64,000 nucleotides of DNA from Bacillus sp. ISL-55 (GTDB lineage: Bacteria; Bacillota; Bacilli; Bacillales; Cytobacillaceae), in NCBI RefSeq assembly GCF_018613155.1, contig NZ_JAGGQU010000006.1, positions 58,671-122,670 on the forward strand, given 5' to 3'. Positions 18,985 through 28,088 of this stretch are shown piece by piece (position 1 is the first letter of the stretch; each line of letters starts with the position of its first letter). The notes beneath the pieces are model-generated. The model saw only the letters and a list, made by a program, of their open reading frames with translations, searched no databases and was not told the origin of the DNA. A program made the translations under genes and the position numbers.

Positions 18985-20100
18985 TTGGCAGAAATCGATA
19001 CAAAGCTAGCACAGCTTGGCAACAGGAGTGAAACATCCACAGGGGCAGTCAATCCTCCCATCTATTTAACGACGGCCTACCGCCATGAAGGGATTGGCCA
19101 ATCAAGCGGCTATGATTATGTCCGCACGGGCAACCCTACTCGCGAAATTCTTGAAAAGGCAATCGCAGACCTAGAGGAAGGTGACCGCGGTTTTGCCTGT
19201 AGCTCCGGTATGGCAGCAATCTGGACGGTTCTTTCGCTATTCGAGCACGGAGATGAATGGATTGTTTCGAAGGATTTATACGGAGGAACTTACCGGCTTC
19301 TGGAGCAGGGTTTCAAAAAGTGGGGATTAAACAGTACATATGCTGACATGGCTGATCTAAATGAAATCAAATCGACCATCACGCAAAAGACGAAGGCACT
19401 CTTTGTGGAAACCCCGACGAATCCGCTTATGGAGCAAGCTGATATTGAAGCAATCGCAAAAATCGCAAAGGAAAATGGTATTCTGCTGATTGTTGATAAT
19501 ACCTTCTACACTCCCCTGCTGCAAAAACCATTGACTTTAGGCGCTGATATCGTGATTCACAGTGCAACGAAGTACCTTGGAGGTCACAATGATGTCCTAG
19601 CAGGGCTGATTGTTGCCAGAGGGCAACAGTTATGTGATTCTCTCTTCCTTCATCATAATGGCGGAGGTGCGGTGTTAAGTCCATTCGATTCCTGGCTTCT
19701 CATCCGCGGGATGAAGACGCTGGCATTGAGGATGGAACGCCACGAGCAAAATGCCAGGGAACTTGTGAGTTATTTACAGAGGCACAATGCGGTGAGGGAT
19801 GTACTTTATCCAGGAAGAGGCGGGATGATCTCTTTCAGGGTCCACTCCCCTGCCATGGTCAATCCATTTTTAAAAAGTCTTTCTACTATCACTTTTGCCG
19901 AAAGCCTTGGTGGTGTTGAGAGTTTCATTACTTACCCTGCAACCCAGACACATGCTGATATTCCAGCGGAAATTCGCGAACAAACTGGTGTTTGTGACCG
20001 ACTGTTGCGATTCTCTGTGGGAATCGAGAATGTTGGGGATTTAAAAAAGGATTTAGAAGAAGCCTTCAAAAAGGCACTCCAGGAGGCAGAAGCTATATGA
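18985..20100 (+). CDS. metI: MetI, cystathionine gamma-synthase / O-acetylhomoserine thiolase
   Basis: MetI joins O-acetylhomoserine with cysteine or sulfide, the first sulfur step of methionine synthesis. The 371-residue PLP enzyme shows the Cys/Met-metabolism family motifs: YVRTGNPTRE near residue 43, SSGMAAIW near 69, ETPTNPLM near 138, and the PLP lysine in VIHSATKYLGGHND near 190. It closely resembles B. subtilis MetI. I place the start at TTG 18985, eight bases after GGAG; the GTG at 18976 overlaps that site. It opens the operon, and its stop overlaps the metC start by four bases. Confidence 0.93.
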   Translation: MAEIDTKLAQLGNRSETSTGAVNPPIYLTTAYRHEGIGQSSGYDYVRTGNPTREILEKAIADLEEGDRGFACSSGMAAIWTVLSLFEHGDEWIVSKDLYGGTYRLLEQGFKKWGLNSTYADMADLNEIKSTITQKTKALFVETPTNPLMEQADIEAIAKIAKENGILLIVDNTFYTPLLQKPLTLGADIVIHSATKYLGGHNDVLAGLIVARGQQLCDSLFLHHNGGGAVLSPFDSWLLIRGMKTLALRMERHEQNARELVSYLQRHNAVRDVLYPGRGGMISFRVHSPAMVNPFLKSLSTITFAESLGGVESFITYPATQTHADIPAEIREQTGVCDRLLRFSVGIENVGDLKKDLEEAFKKALQEAEAI

Positions 20101-21278
20101 GTAATGAATACACATTCGAAACACAGCTTCTCCATAACAAGCATAAATTCGATCCAGCAACCGGTGGTGTCAGCGTGCCGATCCAGCACGCGTCAACATT
20201 TCATCAATCCTCGGCAGACAAGTTCGGAAAATATGATTATAGCCGGAGCCTTAACCCTACAAGAGAGGCACTTGAGGAAATAATCGCCGATCTCGAGGGC
20301 GGTACACGAGGTTTTGCTTTTTCTTCCGGGATGGCTGCGATCTCAACTGCATTTTTGCTTCTTTCACAGGGAGATCACGTGGTTGTCACCGAGGATGTTT
20401 ATGGCGGCACTTACCGGATGGTCACACAGGTGTTGAACCGTTTTGGCATTGATCACACTTTTGTGGACATGACCGACCTTGAAGCGGTAGAAAACGCGAT
20501 TAGACCAAATACTGCATTGCTATATGCAGAAACACCTTCCAATCCCCTGTTAAAGGTGACAGATATACAAGCTGTCAGTGAAATTGCGAGGAAACATGGT
20601 GCTTATACATTTGTCGACAACACTTTTATGACACCATACTTGCAGCGCCCGCTTGAACTTGGAGCTGATATTGTTCTTCACAGCGCTACAAAGTTTCTGT
20701 CCGGCCACAGTGATACAGTTGCAGGTTTGGCAGTAGTCAAGGATGAAGAACTCGCAAACAGGCTTTATTCCCTGCAGAACTCTTTCGGAGCTGTCCTTGG
20801 GGTCCAGGATGCGTGGCTTGTGATGAGAGGCATTAAGACCTTGTCTGTCAGAATGAACCAATCTCAGGAAAGCGCAAAGAAAATCGCTGGCTTTTTAAAA
20901 GATCAACCTTTCATTAAGAATGTCTATTACCCTGGCCTTGCTAATCATCCGCAGTCAGAACTTCAGATCCAGCAGGCCTATGGTCCCGGGGCTGTATTAT
21001 CCTTTGAGCTTAAACATTCCGAGTTTTTAACTAGATTCATAGAACAAGTGAAACTGCCGGTTTTTGCAGTAAGCCTTGGTGCCGTTGAATCCATCCTCTC
21101 CTACCCGGCAAAAATGTCACATGCAGCAATGCCGCAGGATGAACGGGAGAGGCGCGGTATCTCTGATGGTCTCCTTCGATTATCAGTCGGGCTTGAGAGC
21201 GCTGATGATTTGATCGCGGACTTTGAGCAAGCCTTGGATTCCATAGGAACACTAATAGCACAAAAGGAGGAAGTCTAA
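20097..21278 (+). CDS. metC: MetC, cystathionine beta-lyase
   Basis: MetC cleaves cystathionine to homocysteine, pyruvate and ammonia. The 393-residue protein is a paralogue of MetI with the same PLP fold: YDYSRSLNPTREALE near residue 46, FSSGMAAIS near 76, ETPSNPLL near 143, and the PLP lysine in LHSATKFLSGHSD near 197. The start ATG overlaps the metI stop (ATGA) and the stop runs into the next start (TAATG), so the three products are translationally coupled. Order in the operon separates it from MetI. Confidence 0.93.
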   Translation: MSNEYTFETQLLHNKHKFDPATGGVSVPIQHASTFHQSSADKFGKYDYSRSLNPTREALEEIIADLEGGTRGFAFSSGMAAISTAFLLLSQGDHVVVTEDVYGGTYRMVTQVLNRFGIDHTFVDMTDLEAVENAIRPNTALLYAETPSNPLLKVTDIQAVSEIARKHGAYTFVDNTFMTPYLQRPLELGADIVLHSATKFLSGHSDTVAGLAVVKDEELANRLYSLQNSFGAVLGVQDAWLVMRGIKTLSVRMNQSQESAKKIAGFLKDQPFIKNVYYPGLANHPQSELQIQQAYGPGAVLSFELKHSEFLTRFIEQVKLPVFAVSLGAVESILSYPAKMSHAAMPQDERERRGISDGLLRLSVGLESADDLIADFEQALDSIGTLIAQKEEV

Positions 21279-23140
21279 TGAGTTTCCTGAAACGCCTGGA
21301 GAATGAAATTTTAATCGCCGATGGAGCGATTGGTACTCTCCTCCACTCTTATGGAGCCGGTACTTGTTTTGAAGAGTTGAACATTTCACATCCTGATGAC
21401 ATTATACGGATCCATAAAGCCTATATAAACGCGGGTGCTGACCTTATCCAGACGAACACCTATGCAGCGAATTATATAAAACTTGAAAGATATGGACTTG
21501 AGGATCAGGTGAAAGAGATTAATAGTGCAGCAGTAAGACTTGCCCGACAAGCTGCAGGCACGGATGCCTATATCCTCGGGACGATTGGCGGGAACCGTGG
21601 AATCAGGCCTTCTGCCATCCCGATTGAAGAAATCAAAAGGAGCTTCAGGGAGCAGCTCTACTGTCTCCTCCTTGAGGGTGTGGACGGACTTTTGCTAGAG
21701 ACATTTTATGATATGGAAGAAATCGAGACGGTGCTCGAGATTGCCCGAAAGGAGACCGACCTGCCAATCATCGCCCAGGTATCGCTTCAGGAAATAGGGA
21801 TCATGCAGGATCAGACCCCGCTTCAGGAGGTTTTTAATAGACTCGAAGACCTCGGCGCCGATATTGTCGGTCTTAATTGCAGACTTGGTCCGCATCATAT
21901 GATTTCCAGTCTTGAACAGGTAGAGTTGCCTTCAAAGGCATTTCTGTCAGTCTATCCAAATGCTGGCTTGCCTGCCTACACAGATGGGAAGTTCCACTAC
22001 GAAGGCAATCCTGAATATTTCGGCAAATCTGCCCACAGTTTCCGTGACCAGGGAGTCAGGCTGATTGGAGGCTGTTGCGGAACGACTCCTGAACATATTA
22101 AAGCATTTGCTGATGAGCTAAAGGGATTGCCGCCAGTGTTAGACAAGAAAATCCCTGCGAAGAAGCCCAAAATTGTTGTCACTCCCGCTGACGTAAAAAG
22201 GCCATTAGCCCCCCTGCAACAATTGGTGAAAGAACGGCCGTCAGTGATTGTAGAGCTTGACTCACCGCGAAAGCTGGATACGACTAGGTTTTTTGAAGGA
22301 GCAAAAGCACTTAAGGAAACAGGTATTGATGCCCTGACCCTCGCAGATAATTCACTTGCTTCACCAAGAATATCTAATGGTGCAATCGGACATCTCGTAA
22401 AGGAAAAAATCGGTTTGCGCCCCCTTGTGCATCTTACTTGCCGTGACCGGAATATCATTGGACTACAGTCTCATTTGATGGGTTTGCATACACTTGGTCT
22501 GCATGATGTGTTAGCCGTGACAGGCGACCCCGCCCGAGTAGGTGATTTTCCTGGTGCATCATCTGTTTTTGATGTCTCTTCCTTCGAATTAATCGAGATG
22601 ATCAAGCAGTTTAATGAAGGTCTTTCCTATTCCGGAAAAGATCTTGGCCAAAAAGGTGCTTTCTCTATAGGCGCAGCTTTCAATCCTAATGTCCGTTCTA
22701 TTGAAAAAGCAGTAGCTAGGATGGAAAAGAAAATTCGTGCTGGTGCTGATTATTTCATCACTCAGCCTGTTTATTCTGAAAAAATGCTTGTTGAGGTTCA
22801 TGAAGCAACAAAGCATATAGATGCCCCTATTTATATTGGATTGATGCCGCTCACGAGCAGCAGAAACGCAGAATTCCTTCATAATGAAGTTCCTGGCATC
22901 AAGATTTCACAGGAAATCCTCGACATTATGGCGAAATTCAATAATGAACCGCTGCAATCCAAAAAGGAAGGCATAGCGATTACAAAAGGTTTGATTGAGG
23001 CTGCAGCAGAACTGTTTAACGGTATCTATTTGATCACTCCTTTTATGAACTATGAAATGAGTGTTGAATTGTCGAGCTACGCTAATGAATACAGCAGCCG
23101 TCTTATGAGGAGGAAACAAAATGTCAACCTTGTTAACTGA
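21278..23140 (+). CDS. yitJ: YitJ-type bifunctional homocysteine S-methyltransferase / methylene-THF reductase
   Basis: The 620-residue protein fuses two enzymes. Residues 1-285 are a homocysteine S-methyltransferase domain with zinc cysteines in GLNCRLGP near 205 and GGCCGTTPEH near 266. Residues 325-610 are a flavin-dependent 5,10-methylenetetrahydrofolate reductase (LTCRDRNIIGLQSHLMG near 388, TGDPAR near 414, FITQPVYS near 492). The reductase supplies 5-methyl-THF, the methyl donor for MetH encoded next. AGGAGG precedes the ATG. The last 20 bases overlap the metH start. Confidence 0.94.
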   Translation: MSFLKRLENEILIADGAIGTLLHSYGAGTCFEELNISHPDDIIRIHKAYINAGADLIQTNTYAANYIKLERYGLEDQVKEINSAAVRLARQAAGTDAYILGTIGGNRGIRPSAIPIEEIKRSFREQLYCLLLEGVDGLLLETFYDMEEIETVLEIARKETDLPIIAQVSLQEIGIMQDQTPLQEVFNRLEDLGADIVGLNCRLGPHHMISSLEQVELPSKAFLSVYPNAGLPAYTDGKFHYEGNPEYFGKSAHSFRDQGVRLIGGCCGTTPEHIKAFADELKGLPPVLDKKIPAKKPKIVVTPADVKRPLAPLQQLVKERPSVIVELDSPRKLDTTRFFEGAKALKETGIDALTLADNSLASPRISNGAIGHLVKEKIGLRPLVHLTCRDRNIIGLQSHLMGLHTLGLHDVLAVTGDPARVGDFPGASSVFDVSSFELIEMIKQFNEGLSYSGKDLGQKGAFSIGAAFNPNVRSIEKAVARMEKKIRAGADYFITQPVYSEKMLVEVHEATKHIDAPIYIGLMPLTSSRNAEFLHNEVPGIKISQEILDIMAKFNNEPLQSKKEGIAITKGLIEAAAELFNGIYLITPFMNYEMSVELSSYANEYSSRLMRRKQNVNLVN

Positions 23141-26100
23141 GCAGATGAGAAAAAAAATCCTGATCATGGACGGAGCGATGGGAACGATGCTCCAGCAGGC
23201 AGACCTGACACCGGAAGACTTTGGCGGTGAAGAATATGAAGGCTGTAACGAAATCCTGAATTTAACTGTGCCTGAAGTGATTGAAAAGATCCATCGGGAA
23301 TACTTCGAAGCAGGTGCGGACATCGTTGAGACCAATACCTTTGGTGCCACTAGCCTGGTGCTCGATGAATACGGACTGGGACATAGAGCGTACGAAATCA
23401 ACAAGGAAGCAGCCCTGATTGCCAGAAAAGCGGCAGACGCGTCATCTTCTCCCTCACAGCCCCGTTTTGTAGCTGGTTCAATGGGACCGACAACCAAAAC
23501 ACTAAGCGTGACCGGAGGAGCAACCTTTGATGAAATGTCTGCTTCCTACGAAGAACAGGCTCTTGGCCTGATTGATGGCAACGTTGATTTGCTGTTGCTT
23601 GAAACAAGCCAGGATTTACTGAATGTAAAATCAGCTTATACGGGAATCCAGCGTGCATTTCAGAAGAGTGGCAAAGAACTCCCTCTGATGATCTCTGCCA
23701 CGATTGAACCAATGGGCACGACACTCGCAGGTCAATCAATTGAAGCATTTTATATTTCTGTTCAGCATATGAATCCGATTGCGATTGGACTGAATTGCGC
23801 AACCGGGCCTGAATTCATGCAGGAGCACCTGCGTTCATTGTCCTCCCTTTCCAGTTCTGCAGTCAGCTGTTATCCTAACGCTGGCCTGCCTGATGAGGAA
23901 GGTCAATATCATGAAACGCCTGACACGCTCGCTCAGAAGCTTTCTGATTTTGCCCGAGAAGGCTGGCTGAATATTGTCGGAGGCTGCTGCGGAACGACAC
24001 CTGCACATATAAAGGCGATTTCGGAAAAAATGCAGGAGCGACCGCCGAGGCAGACAGAAGAAAACAACCTGCATATGGTTTCTGGGATAGAGCCCTTCAT
24101 CTATGACGATCCAACCCTAAGGCCGATCATGGTTGGTGAACGGACGAACGTAATCGGTTCCCGAAAATTCAAACGCCTGATTTCGGAAGGAAAAATAGAA
24201 GAAGCAGCTGAGATTGCAAGGGCCCAGGTTAAAAATGGAGCCCATGTCATTGATATCTGCCTTGCTGACCCGGACAGAGATGAGCTTCAAGACATGGAAG
24301 AATTTATTAAAGAAGTTGTTAAAAAAGTTAAGGCTCCGCTCGTAATCGATTCTACTGATGATGAAGTAATTGAAAAAGCACTGAGTTATTCCCAGGGTAA
24401 GGCGATTATCAATTCCATCAATCTGGAAGATGGCGAAGAACGATTCCAGTCTGTGGCTCGTCTGATCCACAAATATGGTGCAGCTGTCGTTGTGGGAACG
24501 ATCGAAGAAGAGGGTATGGGTGTTTCCGCTGAGAGGAAATTGGAAATTGCTAAACGATCGTACGACTTGCTTGTCAATAAATATAAAGTGCCGGCACAGG
24601 ACTTGATTTTTGACCCGCTCGTCTTCCCTGTCGGCACCGGGGATGAACAATATATTGGTTCAGCTAAAGCAACTGTGGATGGAATCAGGATGATCAAGGA
24701 AACTTTCCCGGAAACGCAAACAATCCTCGGAATTAGCAATGTTTCCTTCGGCCTGCCACCTGTTGGCCGCGAAGTATTGAATTCGGTATTTCTTTATCAC
24801 TGCACCCAGGCAGGTCTCGACTACGCCATTGTGAATACGGAAAAGCTCGAACGATTTGCTTCAATCAGTCCTGAGGAAGTTAAAATGGCTGAAGAGCTGT
24901 TGTTCAATACAACAGATGAGACACTCGCGGAATTCACTGATTTTTACCGTGATAAAAAGAAGGAAACCAAAAGCACCCTGCCTGATATGACACTAGAAGA
25001 AAGACTATCCTACTATGTAGTTGAGGGTACGAAAGAAGGCCTTCAGCCAGACCTAGATATTGCCCTGGACCTCTACCCTGCCCCACTGGATATCATCAAT
25101 GGTCCGTTGATGGATGGGATGAAGGAAGTTGGCAGACTGTTCAATGACAATCAGTTGATTGTGGCTGAGGTCCTACAGAGTGCTGAAGTCATGAAGGCTG
25201 CTGTCTCTCATTTAGAGCCTCATATGGAGAAAAATGATACAACCGCTGCAAAGGGAAAGGTGCTTCTCGCAACTGTAAAAGGCGATGTTCACGACATTGG
25301 CAAAAACCTGGTTGATATTATCCTGAGCAATAATGGATATAATGTGGTCGATCTGGGAATCAAGGTGACTCCAACTGCCCTCATTGAGGCGGTTAAAAAG
25401 GAAAAACCGGACATTATCGGTCTATCTGGCCTGCTTGTTAAATCTGCACAGCAGATGGTGCTTACTGCCCATGATATGAAGCAAGCCGGAATTGACACTC
25501 CCATTCTTGTGGGCGGTGCCGCTTTATCGAGAAAATTCACAGATACCAAGATCGCCAAGGAGTATGACGGACTAGTATTGTATGCGAAAGATGCGATGAA
25601 CGGATTGTCTATCGCGAATCAACTGCGGGAACCGGAAGGGTATGAACAGTTTTTAACAGAACAAAAAGCAAAACAAGAAGCCGCGTTGAATAAGCCGGAT
25701 TTCGCGCCAACAGGTCGAAAATCTACTACAACCGTTTTGGAGCGTCCCAAAGTGACGGCAAAGGCACCGGTGTTCATACCTCAGGATACGAAAAGGCATC
25801 TCGTTAAATCCTACTCCCTGTCCCATATTGAACCCTATATCAACCTGCAAATGCTATTTGGGCATCATCTTGGATTAAAGGGAAAGGTCGAAAATTTGCT
25901 TGCTGAGGGTAATGATAAGGCAGTCAAGCTATATGAAGTTGTCCAAAATCTTTTAAAGGAAGCCAAAGCAAATGATTGGATCAAACCGGCCGCCGTTTAT
26001 CAATTCTTCCCTGCCCAGTCGGATGGAAATAGGCTTTATATTTTTAATCCAGAACAACCTGATCAAATCCTGGAAACCTTTGACTTTCCACGCCAGGAGG

Positions 26101-26573
26101 TTGCTCCCGGCCTTTGCCTGGCAGATTACGTTCGGTCCGTGGATGATTCCCAAAAGGACTACGTCGGAATGTTCGCTGTCACAGCAGGTGCAGGAATTCG
26201 TCAGGCTGCAGAACAATTGAAAAATGAAGGACGTTTCCTGGAAAGTCATGCCCTCCAGGCACTTGCTCTTGAAAGTGCAGAAGGCTACGCCGAACTGATT
26301 CATCGCCAAATCCGCGATCGCTGGGGTTTCCCGGACACTCCGGATATGACCATGAAAGACCGTTTCGCAGCTAAGTATCAAGGTCAGCGCTTCTCATTCG
26401 GATATCCGGCATGCCCCGATCTGGAGGATCAGCGTAAGCTCTTCAACTTGATCAAACCGGAAGACATCGGAATCCATTTGACCGACGGATATATGATGGA
26501 ACCTGAAGCATCAGTAACGGCTCTCGTTTTCTCCCATCCAGAAGCAAGATATTTCAACGTGTTGAAGAATTAG
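23121..26573 (+). CDS. metH: MetH, cobalamin-dependent methionine synthase
   Basis: MetH moves a methyl group from methyl-THF via cobalamin to homocysteine. The 1150 residues hold in order: homocysteine domain (1-310, zinc in GLNCATGPE and GGCCGTTPAH), pterin domain (about 330-590), B12 cap and B12-binding domain (about 625-850, with GDVHDIGKN near 719 supplying the cobalt-binding His), and a C-terminal SAM-binding reactivation domain (about 890-1145). So the full, reactivatable form is present, unlike B. subtilis, which relies on MetE. AGGAGG precedes ATG 23121 inside yitJ. It ends the operon; array 2 and a terminator follow. Confidence 0.96.
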   Translation: MSTLLTEQMRKKILIMDGAMGTMLQQADLTPEDFGGEEYEGCNEILNLTVPEVIEKIHREYFEAGADIVETNTFGATSLVLDEYGLGHRAYEINKEAALIARKAADASSSPSQPRFVAGSMGPTTKTLSVTGGATFDEMSASYEEQALGLIDGNVDLLLLETSQDLLNVKSAYTGIQRAFQKSGKELPLMISATIEPMGTTLAGQSIEAFYISVQHMNPIAIGLNCATGPEFMQEHLRSLSSLSSSAVSCYPNAGLPDEEGQYHETPDTLAQKLSDFAREGWLNIVGGCCGTTPAHIKAISEKMQERPPRQTEENNLHMVSGIEPFIYDDPTLRPIMVGERTNVIGSRKFKRLISEGKIEEAAEIARAQVKNGAHVIDICLADPDRDELQDMEEFIKEVVKKVKAPLVIDSTDDEVIEKALSYSQGKAIINSINLEDGEERFQSVARLIHKYGAAVVVGTIEEEGMGVSAERKLEIAKRSYDLLVNKYKVPAQDLIFDPLVFPVGTGDEQYIGSAKATVDGIRMIKETFPETQTILGISNVSFGLPPVGREVLNSVFLYHCTQAGLDYAIVNTEKLERFASISPEEVKMAEELLFNTTDETLAEFTDFYRDKKKETKSTLPDMTLEERLSYYVVEGTKEGLQPDLDIALDLYPAPLDIINGPLMDGMKEVGRLFNDNQLIVAEVLQSAEVMKAAVSHLEPHMEKNDTTAAKGKVLLATVKGDVHDIGKNLVDIILSNNGYNVVDLGIKVTPTALIEAVKKEKPDIIGLSGLLVKSAQQMVLTAHDMKQAGIDTPILVGGAALSRKFTDTKIAKEYDGLVLYAKDAMNGLSIANQLREPEGYEQFLTEQKAKQEAALNKPDFAPTGRKSTTTVLERPKVTAKAPVFIPQDTKRHLVKSYSLSHIEPYINLQMLFGHHLGLKGKVENLLAEGNDKAVKLYEVVQNLLKEAKANDWIKPAAVYQFFPAQSDGNRLYIFNPEQPDQILETFDFPRQEVAPGLCLADYVRSVDDSQKDYVGMFAVTAGAGIRQAAEQLKNEGRFLESHALQALALESAEGYAELIHRQIRDRWGFPDTPDMTMKDRFAAKYQGQRFSFGYPACPDLEDQRKLFNLIKPEDIGIHLTDGYMMEPEASVTALVFSHPEARYFNVLKN

Positions 26574-26591
26574 TAAATTGAACATTTCAGG

Positions 26592-27050
26592 CTTCTGACA
26601 GGTTTAGCGTCAACCAAAGAAAAGCTGTCAAAAGAAAGAGCAACTTCTGACAGGTTTGGCTTCAACCGGAGAAAAGCTGTCAAAAGAAGAAGCAACTTCT
26701 GACAGGTTTGGCATTAACCGGAGAAAAGCTGTCAAAAGAAGGAGTGACTTCTGACAGGTTTGGCATCAACCGGAGAAAAGCTGTCAAAAGAAAGAGCAAC
26801 TTCTGACAGCTTTGGCTTCAACCGAAGAAAAGCTGTCAATAGAAAGAGCAGCTTCTGACAGGTTTGGCTTCAGCCAGAGAAAAGCTGTCAAAAGAAGGAG
26901 CAACTTCTGACAGGTTTAGCGTCATCCGGAGAAAAGCTGTCAAAAGAAGGAGCAACTTCTGACAGGTTTGGCTTCATCCAGAGAAAAGCTGTCAAAAGAA
27001 AGAGCAACTTCTGACAGGTTTGGTGTCAACCGGAGAAAAGCTGTCAAATG
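26592..27050. repeat. Array 2: nine 52-bp hairpin repeats
   Basis: TGACAG begins at 26596 and recurs every 52 bases to 27012, nine times, with no length change. Each unit has 5' arm TGACAGGTTT (TGACAGCTTT once, at 26804), a 15-base loop such as GGCTTCAACCGGAGA, 3' arm AAAGCTGTCA, and an A/G-rich linker such as AAAGAAAGAGCAACTTC. The arms match array 1 exactly; loop and linker differ. The array lies between the metH stop and the terminator at 27057, so it would be part of the met mRNA 3' end. Confidence 0.95.
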
Positions 27051-27056
27051 AATGAT

Positions 27057-27093
27057 CAAAAGCAAGAGGGACTCCCCCCTCTTGCTTTTTCTT
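27057..27093 (+). terminator. Terminator of the met operon
   Basis: AAGCAAGAGGG and CCCTCTTGCTT pair around ACTCCC, followed by TTTTTC. It comes after array 2, about 485 bases past the metH stop, and no closer terminator is seen. Confidence 0.88.
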
Positions 27094-27197
27094 ATGGCGT
27101 TGCTAATTTCTCTTGTTTATTTTTAAGAATATTAATTGGATAAATCATCATCTATTGGCAAATATTATTTCCATGAAGAAATCATGGAGGTTTTTTA

Positions 27198-27416
27198 ATG
27201 GACTATCAAAATAACATGGAGTTTGAAATCCGTAATGGTTTTTTGCCGAATATGTACAATTCTGACAGACTGAAGGTTTTAGAGGTTTCAGATAGCAGCG
27301 TTATCATAAAAATGAGCAATGCCGAGAATCGCAGTGTTTTTCCAGTGGATAATTTCGACTATTGGATCAAACGCGGCTTGCTGGTTAATGTAAATGAAAA
27401 GAGACGGACATCGTAA
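27198..27416 (+). CDS. Small hypothetical protein
   Basis: This 72-residue protein has no membrane helix or signal. It is predicted to be mostly beta strand (LKVLEVSDSSVIIKM, FPVDNFDYWIKRGLL). GGAGG with good spacing precedes the ATG and a strong terminator follows, so it looks real. I do not recognise the family. Confidence 0.65.
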   Translation: MDYQNNMEFEIRNGFLPNMYNSDRLKVLEVSDSSVIIKMSNAENRSVFPVDNFDYWIKRGLLVNVNEKRRTS

Positions 27417-27417
27417 A

Positions 27418-27457
27418 ACAAAACAGCGGCATCTTTTCAGCCGCTGTTTTGTTTTGT
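27418..27457. terminator. Bidirectional terminator
   Basis: AAAACAGCGGC and GCCGCTGTTTT pair around ATCTTTTCA with T runs on both strands. The stop codon of the convergent membrane protein gene lies in the loop at 27437-27439. Confidence 0.88.
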
Positions 27458-27811
27458 AATGCTATTCATGAAAATAACCCCTGAGGCAATCATCGCCAGT
27501 TTAAACGTTGAATGAGATCCTACCATAAAATCTGGTATCGGATAAGAGATCGGAATGAACCAGAAGAATGAAAAATAGATCAGCGGCAAAGCAATGATAA
27601 TGATTTTAACCCAGTCGAATCTCCAGCTTCCATACTTTTGATATTCCTTTACAAACATTGGTATTCCCAGATACATGCCAAGAGGAAAATACAATATAAC
27701 AGCTAGGATGCTCCACGGATAGAGCCTAAAAGTCTCCCTTCCAATATTCTCAAAGCTTAGTTGAAGGTTTCCTATAACAATCAGCAAAAGGATAAAGCCT
27801 GCTGTATACAC
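27437..27811 (-). CDS. Small multi-pass membrane protein
   Basis: The 124-residue protein has four predicted membrane helices (ILLLIVIGNLQL, SILAVILYFPLGMYL, IIIIALPLIYFSFFWF, LAMIASGVIFMN). The family is unknown to me. The first usual start is GTG at 27811, but no ribosome binding site lies close to it. A strong site (AAGGAGGGAG, about 27837-27846) instead precedes an ATC codon at 27832 in the same frame, so the true start may be a rare codon. It follows a small gene by 11 bases. Confidence 0.55.
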   Translation of the reverse strand: MYTAGFILLLIVIGNLQLSFENIGRETFRLYPWSILAVILYFPLGMYLGIPMFVKEYQKYGSWRFDWVKIIIIALPLIYFSFFWFIPISYPIPDFMVGSHSTFKLAMIASGVIFMNSITKQNSG

Positions 27812-27822
27812 TAAATACTTTA

Positions 27823-27978
27823 TTACTCTGATCTATTCTCCCTCCTTATCGCATTGCTCCAGCTAAGCCTTTTAAATTCTTGATAAAGTTTATATGTTTC
27901 TCTAAAATCATCTTTCCGCTTCATTTCTTCCTTCTTTGTATTCCAGATATATTCTAAAGCTAAATAATTCATATCCAT
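27823..27978 (-). CDS. Small hydrophilic protein
   Basis: This 51-residue, charged, helical protein (MDMNYLALEYIWNTKKEEMKR at its start) has ATG 27978 with GGGAGG upstream. It probably shares an mRNA with the membrane protein gene downstream. Unknown family. Confidence 0.6.
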   Translation of the reverse strand: MDMNYLALEYIWNTKKEEMKRKDDFRETYKLYQEFKRLSWSNAIRRENRSE

Positions 27979-28088
27979 ATTGTTCGCCTCCCTTGTTCTT
28001 AATTCAAGAATAAGGGAATTGAACAATGGAAACATTCGCCATCAGATTGATTCTTTCTACGCCTTTTGGCGGAATTGTTTTAAGACCG

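Noticed and set aside
24117-24650. 177-codon frame opposite metH
   Set aside because: A shadow of metH coding sequence; no ribosome binding site and no domain.
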